Assembly: GCA_034509495.1 (NCBI GenBank)
Contig: CM067505.1
Location: 2,509,094-2,573,093, forward strand
Reading direction: 5' to 3'
Length of the DNA stretch: 64,000 bases
Source of the DNA: Acestrorhynchus altus
Lineage: Eukaryota > Chordata > Actinopteri > Characiformes > Acestrorhynchidae
The notes beneath the pieces are model-generated. The model was not told the origin of the DNA. It did no database searches and saw nothing but the letters and a program-made list of their open reading frames with translations. The translations under genes and the position numbers were made by a program. Positions 50,601 to 59,394 of the stretch are shown piece by piece; the stretch's first letter is position 1, and each line of letters opens with the position of its first letter.

Positions 50601-51244
50601 CGATTGCAAAAGGGGAGTCTGATTTCGAAAGCCCTTATGATGACACTTCAGACGATGAAGACAAGAAAACTGATGAAAAGATTAAAGTGAGTGTTTTAAT
50701 CCACTGAGGACATATTACATCACCAACCCAAATGATGACACTGTAATGAAGTAGAAAGCAAATTCATAAGCAAGTAAATGAGGCATGTGGCAAATCTGAT
50801 AATACAATACAGATACCACTCTTTCTTTTTTTAATAACAATAAAGCTACTGTAAGACAAAGTCTGTAAGATAATATATTGAGCCATAAAGGAATATTGTG
50901 ATTGTAATATATATATATATATATATATATTAATTATGACCTGCAACACATCAAACAAGACAATACACTATACCACTTCTTTTCAATCTATGAATCCCAT
51001 CATACACCCTGCAGATATCAATAGCTCCATCATCCTCATGTTACGCCATCTGCAGTGAGCCTGAAGTTACAACAACCCCTTAAAGTGACAAATTTTGTTT
51101 TATATGAGGTAATATGTTAAGACCACAAATTAATTGAATTGAAGCTTGAAATTATTATATGTAGGCCAAAAATTAATATAATGTGACCAAAAACTAATAC
51201 AATAAACACAATACAGCATATTGACCCCACAAATTAATAAATTG

Positions 51245-51291
<47 letters not shown>

Positions 51292-51617
51292 TCCTCAGTC
51301 TTACCCTTGCTCATCCTAGTCCTACTCCTAACCCTTGAACTTGTATGTTGCTGAAAATTAATTGAGACTCTCCAGACAGGTTGTTAATCGTTTGAATATA
51401 TGTTGATACTGTATAGTAATAATATTTAATGAGAGAAAACACACACTGTTATCTATCCCTGCACTGGTCCTCACTCTGGTCTCATATTGATGGATGACAT
51501 GACAGAAATGGGAGTACACGGTTATCCCAAAGGCTGTGACACCTGTGTACCTCATTCAGGGTTCGAGAGAGCATCTGCGTAGGCCATCTCCTGCTTATGA
51601 CTGGGGAGAGAGAGAGG

Positions 51618-51655
<38 letters not shown>

Positions 51656-54600
51656 AAGTTTTTAGGGGCATAGGAGAGGTCATGTGTCATAGTGACGGAG
51701 CGTGGGAAACGGCACCAGGGCAGCATGATTAGTTAACCTGATGGACAACTACCTGACCTCCACTAGTGTCTCCTTCCTCCAGTCATCTGCTTGTGGCCTA
51801 GAACCAGTGTTACCAGTGTGAACAGTATATCATGAAACACATCTGCCCATGCTTTTCCACGAGCTTCATGAGTGACAAACCTAGGACTGCTGGTTTGGGT
51901 CAGATGTTTGGTGAAACATTTGTTTCATGGAGGTGCACAAGCCCTGACTCATTAGGCAACTGTTTGTTGGTATGTCTGTAAACTGGTTTGAATTACATGG
52001 CTCGGATGACAAATTCTCTCATGTCCCAACGCCTAGCATGCCACACTCAGCCATGTTTCTCCTCAGGGAAGGGGATACATAGCTGAAGAAGATCCAGTGG
52101 TGCTAAGCAATCTGCTGGACTTCACAAGATTTGATAAAAGTAGAAAAGCAAACACAAAATAACAGAAATGTGATACAGGGAACAGTGCTGGCTGTCATGG
52201 TAGCTCAGTCTGGTTAACTGGGGCTTAATCTGCCACCCTGTTTGAAAGGTGCCTACATCGAGATTGGCTATGTTGGCGACACAAAGAGGACCCTATAGGA
52301 GGTTGCACTTCATGCACTTTATATAATCCCGCTTTGTTGGACAGGTCTGTTTACTCCTGAAGCTTTAGTTACATGCATCTACGTCAGTGTAAGAGGAATA
52401 CCATTTGAATGCGAGGGACGGATTTATGCACCCTGGTTATCATTCACAGCGTCTTCTTCATGTTGCTAAATATAACTCCTTTTGAACTGTGCCTGTAAAA
52501 CCAGATATATTCTTGTACAAGATGTCCCAAGTGCTCTGGTTAACACACTAAGACAGTAACAGAAAACATGACAAACCACAGCTGGTCATTTATAGTAGAT
52601 CTCACATCGATAAAGCTGTAATGACCAATCAAGCTTGTAGAACGCCTGACATTAACATGCAGTTTAATCTGGGTATGATCTTTTTTGCTTCATTGGAAGT
52701 ACACTGTCCCCATTCTTTCTTAGTTTAAGAAACTTCAACAAACTTCTACTAGTTGCCTTGTTGTTCTATGATATACGATTATTTGTGCATTTCTATTCAG
52801 TTGATCTCTCAAATTTTATGACTTAAAGCACCATCATCAACCTACAGTGGACTACTTCGTCCCCCTAAGGTTGGGCCTCTGGATCACTAGAGAGTGCTTC
52901 ACAACCCACTGGTTGTCTCTGACCCACAGGTTGAGAAAGCCTAGTTTAAGGTAACTGTGCAAGTTCTATAATGTGGTTGAACAATAGATGGTTCTCACGT
53001 TCTCATAATGGACTGTTTAAATCACAAGGGAACTCAATCTGTAATTCTATGAGCATATGCCCGTAAATAGGCATCAGCGCAAATTCTAGCAAGGAGTGAG
53101 AAGATCAACAGTAATTATGCATTTCCACTTGTCTGACAGAATCCAATCACAGATAACACATTCAGTTTACAACTGTGTTAAACGTGGACGAGATCCGTCT
53201 CTGACCACCTCTGAATGTGGTTTGAAGGGTCCGATCATAATCAGATGAAAAAGCGCCTTGGGGGTGTTTACACCTGGATTTTCATGTGGACAGAGAAATC
53301 TGAACGTGATCTATTATGTTATCTAACATCTTTTCTTATCTATTGGGCAGCTGAAACACCCAGGAGGAGATGACTCATCCTGCAGCACCGTGGACAAGCC
53401 ACCTGAGGTGGAAGAGGCCAAATTAGAGGAAGAAGAAGATCCAACCACCCCTGAGGACTGCTGCACTGAGAGTGAGAGAGATCTGTTAAACCCTTCCCAG
53501 ATAGTTATCCATGTTTGGCCCAAATGTGGCCCAGGTTTGGACATCACGTGTCTGGTGTATACGTGTCATCAAGACGAGAAGTAAAGCTCTCATAAATAAA
53601 GCCTTCACCATATAAATGAAATGTATTATTTTGATCATTATTAATAATATTGCTATTATTATGGAGGAAACAGGCTTCACGAATGGCTCCCTCTCAAGTC
53701 AATACCAGATGAGAAAATGATTGTGTGTTTTGTATACCAGAGTGCATTATGCGGTGTCCATGCCTGGAATTAGATGTCACTCAAGGCAGAGGAAAATCAT
53801 GGTGGAACTTCCGGAAGACCTGCTTCACCATTGTGGAGCACAACTATTTTGAGACCTTCATCATCTTCATGATTCTGCTCAGCAGCGGTGCCCTGGTGAG
53901 CTGAGATCAGACTTATGACCAACTTGGTAGTAACAATAATGGCATTCTAAATGATCACCTTGTGTATTTAAGGTGTAGTAGCTTCAGAATCAGAATCAGA
54001 ATGACTTTATTAAGCCCGGAGGGAAATTTCAAAAGGCTCCTGCAGATGTTGTTGCACAAGAAAGAATTGGTTATAAATACATGCGGGGTGTGCAAAGAGA
54101 TTCATAGATTGAGTAGAGGTAGTGCAGTACAGTGGATGCCTTGATGAATGTGTGGAAAATGGGTCACAAAGCATATCCAACCATCCACGTGCAATGAAAA
54201 TGCAGGTGCATGAAGTTATTGCCACCTTAACCACGAAATTCCACAATATATCATCTTACATATAGTAAAGGCAGGTTCTCACCAATGCACAGCCTGTTTG
54301 AAGACATATGTTCTCGTGTTTGCTTGTTTCCTTTTAGGCTTTTGAGGACATTTACATTGAGCAACGAAGAGTGATTAAAATCATCCTTGAGTACGCAGAT
54401 CAAGTCTTCACCTATATCTTTGTGGTTGAGATGCTCCTGAAGTGGTTTGCATATGGTTTCAAGACTTACTTCACAAATGCTTGGTGTTGGCTGGACTTCC
54501 TCATTGTTGATGTGAGCTTTTGTTTAATCGTTTCAGAATTTTACAGTAGAAACTGCAGAGCCAGTAAAACCAAGCCCTCAACTTTGGAGCATGTCGAATT

Positions 54601-57600
54601 ATTTATATTAATCTGGGCAACATGTAGTTGAACCTTTAATCTGATTACAGATGTTCATACTAAAATTAAAACTCATCTACAGGTCTCCTTGATCAGCCTG
54701 ACGGCAAACATTTTGGGTTATTCTGAGCTGGGGCCCATAAAATCCCTGCGGACCTTGAGAGCTCTGAGGCCACTTCGCGCTCTGTCCAGATTTGAGGGAA
54801 TGAGGGTGAGTAGCTGATGTTCTGCCAAACAACTGACTTCTTAGAACTAGAATTGAGGTCTAGGTTGTTGCTGACTGATAAAGTCAAATGCATCAGATAT
54901 ACAATGTGGACAAAAGTATTGGGCCACTATTATGACCACCATCAAAGCATTATCATTTAGTTCACCTGAGCATTACAGCAGACGTGCGGTGGTACAATGT
55001 CCCCTTATCAATAGTCTATAATCTATAAGTTGTTTTGGCCAGAAAAAAATGAGCTCAACCATGTAACAATGCTCTTTTGTGTTCTGAGGTCTGAAACCCT
55101 GTGCATTTCTGCAGGTGGTGGTCAATGCCCTGGTTGGAGCCATCCCCTCCATTTTCAACGTCATGCTGGTGTGCCTGATCTTCTGGCTGATCTTCAGCAT
55201 AATGGGAGTGAATCTGTTTGCTGGAAAGTTCTACTATTGCCTTAACACCACCTCTGAGGAGCTCTTTCCTATTGAAGAAGTCAACAACAAATCTGATTGC
55301 TTGGCACTCATTGAAGCTGGTTTAGATGCACGATGGTTGAACCTAAAGGTCAACTATGACAATGTGGGCATGGGCTACCTGTCCCTGCTGCAAGTGGTTA
55401 GTGTTCCTACTTGACTGGCTTATTGGCCGAAGCAGTGGGTGGATGATGGTTAGGGGTGGTTTGGGTTTTTGGTGTTCTGGACTGATTTCTTATTTTTCCT
55501 TAGGCAACATTTAAAGGATGGATGGATATCATGTATTCTGCTGTGGATTCTCGGAATGTAAGATCCAATTTTATCCTGAATTCCATGTAAAAGAAATAGC
55601 AGGTTTCCTCAGTCAAGGACATTAACTGAAGGGTCTCAGCAAATCATCTGAGTATTGACCAGTGATAGGAATGACTGGCTTTTTGTGTTTTCTTCTCTGC
55701 TCTGACTCTTTAACTAGGTGGAAGATCAGCCATCTTACGAGATCAACCTCTACATGTACCTTTACTTTGTGATTTTCATCATCTTTGGATCCTTCTTCAC
55801 TCTCAACTTGTTTATTGGTGTCATCATTGACAATTTCAACCAACAAAAGGCAAAGATGAGTATAAACAGAATGACGTAATATCACCAAGCACAAAACCCA
55901 AGGTGTGTCCTGCAGTCCAGAGCTGGCCCATGAGAATGATTGAAGGTGACCCAAACCTACGTCTTCACTCAGTGAAAGAACAAGGATATCCTTTAGATTC
56001 CTGAAGTTGTCCCATTGTATCTGACTCCACATAGTCCTATAAGTTGTAAGGTGGGACTTCCATGACCAGCAATGAGTCTTTGGCACCCATGACCCTGTTG
56101 TCATGGAAGCACGTTTGTCTCGACCCAATAAAACCATTGCAATTTGGCCCCTCAAGACAAGGAGTCTAGAAACCTCAGATTTACAGTTTTAGTGTGGAAT
56201 CACTGTTGGAGTAGGCCAGCATGCTAACACTGTCCAATGGACTCTGGACGAGTGCTGTGGCCATAGCGTTAGGAGACCTAAGGACTCTAATAGGAGGCTT
56301 GCCCAGGGACTCTCATTGGGCAGCATAGTTGCCCAGGCTGGGAATGTTATCTGGTAGTTTTATCTGTTGTGCCCCAACAGTCCAGAAATGATTGGCGAAC
56401 CATGTTTGTAATAGAGTGTGAAGGTCCTTGAAGCCTTTTAAAGGTTCTTTATGGATCCAGTAGTGGTTGGATCTGCTCAACAAAATTTGGTTGCACTTTA
56501 ATTTTGAGAGTGGGATTTAACTGGTTCATACCACCCAGTGTACTTATAACTGTACTTTGCACAAGTTGGCATGCATTTAAAACATCTAAAATAACTATAT
56601 CTCTTCTGTTCCTGTACTTAGGAGGGCAAGACCTCTTTATGACAGAGGAACAGAAGAAGTACTACAACGCCATGAAGAAGCTAGGCTCTAAGAAGCCACA
56701 GAAACCTATCCCACGCCCCCAAGTATGCAGTTCATGCAGTTTGTGTTAGCAGTAATATCTAAATGTGACAAATAAGAGAAAGCTCTTGTTTCTCATGAGA
56801 TGTTTAGTTGGTGTCTGGGTTGTCACATGATGCCATTGATGAATTATCTTTTTGTTTTCCATGGCGTCTGCCCTTTGGTGCACTCTTGAAGAACTGTATT
56901 CAAGGCTTCGTCTTCGACTTTGTCACACAGCAGTTCTTTGACATCTTGATAATGGGGTTGATCTGTCTGAACATGATCACCATGATGGTGGAGACTGATG
57001 AACAGAGTAAAGACATGGAAGAAATCCTCCACTTCATCAATCTTGGCTTCATTGTGGTCTTCACTGGAGAGTGTGTGCTTAAACTCATTGCCCTTCGTCA
57101 GTACTACTTCTCTGTGGGATGGAATATTTTTGATTTTATTGTGGTCATCCTATCAATTGTGGGTAAGTACTAGGGTTTGGTTTCAGTTACAAGGATAGTC
57201 CAACGAGACCAACATGAATCTATTAATGTAACTTTTAACAGCAATGTTAACCTCATACATTGTTAACCACCTTAAAATGTACATGTTTGGAAGGGCTTTT
57301 TTGAGCCTTTTGGGCCTCATTCACCAACATCTTAAGAATGTTCTTAAATTTGTACTTGAGACAAGTCCTGCCATGAGATTAATGATGTACAGAATTGTTC
57401 ACCGTTGGGTACAGCATGATGGAAACCACTGTTCTCGTAAACTGAAACAAATCCCACATAAGAAAGCACTGATAAATATTTCTTTGTGTGAGTTTTAAGA
57501 AGAAACGTCTGTTTAACCCTTTTGTGCAGAAGTGTCCCCTACTGGGACTGCAGGTAGACTTTATAGTCATTTAGTAGATAGTGTGAAATATTCTTAGGTC

Positions 57601-59394
57601 CAGTCCCCCAAATGGTGTCTCTCCCACCTCTTCTGGCCTTTCGCTGATCTGAGGACACCCCTCACGCCTCTGCTGGTGGACAGACTAGTGTCAAAGGCTT
57701 ACAGAGTTCCTGTATGAACGTTCTTATAGTATTTATGGACTGTTGCCTCTAAGAGACTTGAACGTCTGTTTTGTGGTGTTGGTGAGGTTTTGGGTACTTT
57801 TTGGAACCATTTCCTGACTCTAAAATAGACTTCACCTCAGACCAAAAACACTGTGGACATATCTATGTTTAACTTTTGAAAATGCTTTGTAGCTCCTCAA
57901 TAATTTTATGTATCTGCTCCAAATCTGGACTTTTTTTATGTTCTCAAATTAAACCCAAATAATGGAAATAAAAATCTGGAGTTGAATGGTTCTTGAAGTG
58001 CTTGAAAATGAGCTGAAACTTGGATCTGCATAAAGGATTTAGGAACGGTTGGTGAATAAGACCCACTGTTTACAAATCTTTGAAGACTTTGGAACCGTAG
58101 TGTATGTAAAGCATATGTTCTGCTCAGTGTTTTGCTTCTTTTCTCCACAGGCATGGGGCTGGCAGACCTCATAGAGAAATACTTTGTGTCACCAACCCTT
58201 TTCCGTGTTATCCGACTTGCAAGGATAGGCCGTGTTCTGCGTCTTATCCGAGGAGCTAAAGGCATCCGGACGCTGCTGTTTGCACTCATGATGTCCCTCC
58301 CTGCTCTCTTCAACATTGGTCTCCTCCTCTTTTTGATCATGTTCATCTTCTCGATATTTGGCATGTCCAACTTTGCCTATGTGAAAAAAGAAGGCGGCAT
58401 CGATGACATGTTCAATTTTGAAACCTTTGGGAACAGCATCATATGTCTCTTCATGATCACGACTTCTGCAGGGTGGGATGGGCTCCTGGCCCCTATCCTT
58501 AACAGTGGACCTCCTGACTGCGACCCCAACATTCAGAATCCTGGCACAGATGTGAGGGGTGACTGTGGGAATCCTGCTGTGGGAATCGTATTTTTCTGCA
58601 CTTACATTGTCATATCTTTCCTTGTGGTGGTCAACATGTACATTGCCATCATTCTGGAGAACTTTAACGTGGCGACTGAGGAGAGTAGTGAGCCCTTATG
58701 TGAGGACGACTTTGAGATGTTCTATGAGACCTGGGAAAAATTCGACCCAGATGCTTCACAGTTCATCGACTACAATTCGCTGTCGGATTTCTGCGACACG
58801 CTGAAGGACCCGTTGAGGATCCCGAAGCCGAACACAATCAAGCTGATTACCATGGACCTCCCCATGGTACCTGGAGACAAGATCCACTGTCTTGACATCC
58901 TCCTGGCTCTCACAACTGAAGTACTTGGCGAATCTGAGGAAATGGACACACTCAAAGCAAGCATGGAGGAGAAATTCATGGCCAACAACCCCTCAAAAGT
59001 TTCATATGAGCCAATAACCACCACTCTTCGGCGCAAGCAGGAGGAGGTGGCTGCTACAGTCATTCAAAGAGCCTACCGCAAGCATGTGCTTAAGCGTACT
59101 CTCAAACAAGCCTCTTACATGTTCAGAGAAAAGGCCGACATGACAAGAAAGGACGAGGAGGCTCCAGAGAAAGTGGGAATGGTTGCTAAACGACTGAGCC
59201 AGCTGTACGGGGGTAACGCTCTAGAGGAGCTTCCTTCTGGGCCGGTCCTTCTTCCTGAGAAAAAGGACAAAACAGGAAGCAGCAAGCTTCCCTCTGTAGA
59301 GGTGCAGAGTGAGGTGGTTTTGCATTCTGCCCCTTTCAGCAGCCCTTCAGAGTCTTCAGCTTATGTGGACAACCTGAGAGAGTCCATTGTGTAG
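36408..59394 (+). CDS. scn4ab: Voltage-gated sodium channel alpha subunit Nav1.4 (skeletal muscle type), 25 coding exons
   Basis: Coding exons: 36408-36677, 37674-37792, 38253-38342, 39172-39300, 40235-40326, 40472-40735, 42216-42279, 42695-42836, 43303-43506, 43755-43904, 44393-44453, 45068-45306, 46309-46482, 48649-49005, 50276-50686, 53351-53471, 53741-53895, 54338-54511, 54683-54805, 55115-55396, 55504-55557, 55718-55855, 56618-56722, 56892-57162, 58151-59394. They total 5433 nt, an unbroken frame of 1810 residues (human SCN4A 1836). Many exon lengths (119, 90, 129, 92, 142, 239, 174, 357, 155, 123, 54, 138, 105, 271) match vertebrate Nav genes. Selectivity residues are D382, E754, K1211 and A1503. 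The channel carries the fast Na+ current of the muscle action potential. I chose the short start for MASLL and its AAGATGG context. Fish have two copies, scn4aa and scn4ab. The possible long N-terminal exon favours scn4ab, but some residues resemble the electric-eel channel, so the copy is uncertain. Confidence 0.93.
37793..38252 (+). other. scn4ab: Intron 2: U12-type (minor spliceosome) intron, AT...AA ends
   Basis: The intron starts ATATCCTT, the U12 5' splice consensus. It has TCCTTGAC at 38235-38242, matching the U12 branch site, 11 nt before the 3' end. The 3' end that keeps frame and the conserved 90-nt length of exon 3 leaves AA as the last two bases. The alternative AG three bases earlier would add one lysine between S130 and L131. 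A U12 AT-AC intron at this position is established for vertebrate Nav genes. Confidence 0.75.
38390..38946 (-). mobile_element. Tc1-like transposon remnant in intron 3
   Basis: Ends TCAGCTCAGCCATAACATTA and TAATGTTATGGCTGATTGGT are inverted copies of each other, the same termini as at 14149-14625. Interior words GGGTCAGAACATCTCCAAAA and AGATACCACAAGACACCTTC fit the family. A CAA/GTT hairpin (38470-38529) has grown inside. The transposase is not functional. Confidence 0.7.
40822..41060 (+). mobile_element. Fragment of the second inverted-repeat element family, in intron 6
   Basis: Starts CACTATATGTACAAAGGTTTG and continues with TTACACTAAATTTGGGAACA and GCCATTAGTGAGGTCAAGCA, matching 11124-11500. 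Confidence 0.55.
43303..44453 (+). CDS. scn4ab: Nav1.4 exons 9-11: domain I S6 and short I-II loop
   Basis: Residues 391-528. Exon 9 encodes S6 ([37 protein letters not shown]) and an acidic/basic coiled stretch. It ends AKAR at a weak GTAAAA donor, the least certain boundary in the gene by one or two codons. Exons 10 and 11 are fast-evolving, Ser/Asp/Lys-rich loop sequence. The loop is short, as in other Nav1.4 channels, and lacks the long phosphorylation-rich insert of the brain channels. Confidence 0.85.
43990..44150. repeat. Tandem 'CCAGCATGACCAGGCTGGT' repeat in intron 10
   Basis: Imperfect units alternating ACCAGCATGACC and GGCTGGT, the same repeat as 9340-9404. Confidence 0.6.
45068..49005 (+). 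CDS. scn4ab: Nav1.4 exons 12-14: domain II
   Basis: Residues 529-785. Exon 12 gives [18 protein letters not shown], the [21 protein letters not shown]1 and S2 onset. Exon 13 has [20 protein letters not shown] and the sensor start LSVLRSFRL. Exon 14 continues [15 protein letters not shown]5, the pore [16 protein letters not shown] with filter residue E754, and S6. The usual RLLRVFK of the domain II S4 is RLMRVFK here, a Leu-to-Met change at the exon junction. Lengths 239, 174 and 357 equal those of mammalian Nav exons. Confidence 0.93.
45555..46260 (+). pseudogene. Degenerate Tc1-like transposase in intron 12
   Basis: The plus strand contains decayed pieces of fish Tc1 transposase in order: [15 protein letters not shown] near 45864, then an acidic DSQTMRNK piece near 45964. 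Next comes [13 protein letters not shown] near 46053, then a [15 protein letters not shown] relic of the VWGCFS region near 46100. Stops and frameshifts occur throughout, so it is inactive. Confidence 0.7.
46483..48648. other. Intron 13 contents
   Basis: Holds a CA microsatellite (47622-47677) and a repeat fragment (48150-48230) shared with 25217-25260. An unexplained 89-codon open frame at 47165-47434 contains [17 protein letters not shown] and a six-Gln run encoded by CAG repeats. The block 46740-47480 is less AT-rich than the rest and may be an inserted element, but I cannot name it. Confidence 0.4.
49006..50275. other. Intron 14: nothing recognised
   Basis: No repeat family or additional exon supported. 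Confidence 0.5.
50276..53471 (+). CDS. scn4ab: Nav1.4 exons 15-16: end of domain II S6 and II-III loop
   Basis: Residues 786-962. Exon 15 starts [17 protein letters not shown], the end of S6, then turns highly acidic. It keeps the ankyrin-binding motif VPIAKGESD at residues 893-901, which anchors Nav channels to ankyrin-G at the neuromuscular junction and, in neurons, the axon initial segment. Exon 16 is again Glu-rich ([18 protein letters not shown]) and ends on an AGAG/TGAGAG stretch where I place the donor at 53472. Outside the motif this loop is poorly conserved. Confidence 0.87.
50687..53350. other. Intron 15 contents
   Basis: TA microsatellites lie at 50909-50930 and 51251-51289 and a GA microsatellite at 51604-51654. 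52840-52948 carries the dispersed repeat also found at 36095-36178. Nothing else recognised. Confidence 0.6.
53741..55855 (+). CDS. scn4ab: Nav1.4 exons 17-22: domain III
   Basis: Residues 963-1271. Exon 17 opens with [20 protein letters not shown] and S1. Exon 18 has [20 protein letters not shown] and S2-S3. Exon 19 has the S4 [20 protein letters not shown]. Exon 20 has S5 and the pore turret with NTT and NKS glycosylation motifs. Exon 21 (54 nt) carries the filter lysine in [15 protein letters not shown] (K1211). The methionine of GWMDIM, replaced by threonine in pufferfish channels that resist tetrodotoxin, is intact. Exon 22 encodes S6 and FNQQKAK, and its intron has AT-AC ends. Confidence 0.93.
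53985..54240. repeat. Dispersed fish repeat in intron 17
   Basis: Contains AATCAGAATCAGAATGACTT and TATTAAGCCCGGAGGGAAAT, the widespread 'cagaatcagaatcagctttattggcc' type terminus of fish LINE-related repeats. Confidence 0.55.
55856..56617 (+). other. scn4ab: Intron 22: AT-AC intron with an overlapping in-frame GT-AG pair
   Basis: Keeping the invariant 138-nt exon 22, 105-nt exon 23 and the family sequence LGG before the gate forces a start at ATGAGT and an end at CTGTAC. The 5' site resembles a GTGAGT site with A first and not the U12 consensus, so this is a U2-type AT-AC intron. The same position in human SCN4A (intron 21) is a known example. Shifting both sites 4 nt downstream gives GT-AG ends (GT 55860, AG 56621) and still keeps frame. 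Confidence 0.8.
56618..56722 (+). CDS. scn4ab: Nav1.4 exon 23: III-IV linker, fast inactivation gate
   Basis: Residues 1272-1306, 35 codons as in mammals. The gate sequence is [20 protein letters not shown]; the hydrophobic latch is L1277-F1278-M1279-T1280, where most vertebrate channels have Ile-Phe-Met-Thr. The remainder, through [13 protein letters not shown], is identical to human. This linker plugs the open pore within milliseconds. Confidence 0.93.
56892..59394 (+). CDS. scn4ab: Nav1.4 exons 24-25: domain IV and C-terminal tail
   Basis: Residues 1307-1810. Exon 24 (271 nt) covers S1-S3. Exon 25 (1244 nt) has the S4 [21 protein letters not shown]5, and the pore [13 protein letters not shown] with filter A1503. 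S6 follows ([20 protein letters not shown]), then an EF-hand-like domain ([20 protein letters not shown]) and an IQ calmodulin motif near 1701-1711 ([12 protein letters not shown]). The tail ends RESIV, a class I PDZ ligand expected to bind syntrophins. M1498, where human Nav1.4 has Glu, is unusual. Intron 24 (57163-58150) shows nothing recognised. Confidence 0.95.

Noticed and set aside
55622..56155. 177-codon minus-strand frame
   Set aside because: Antisense to exon 22 and its intron, no recognisable domain.
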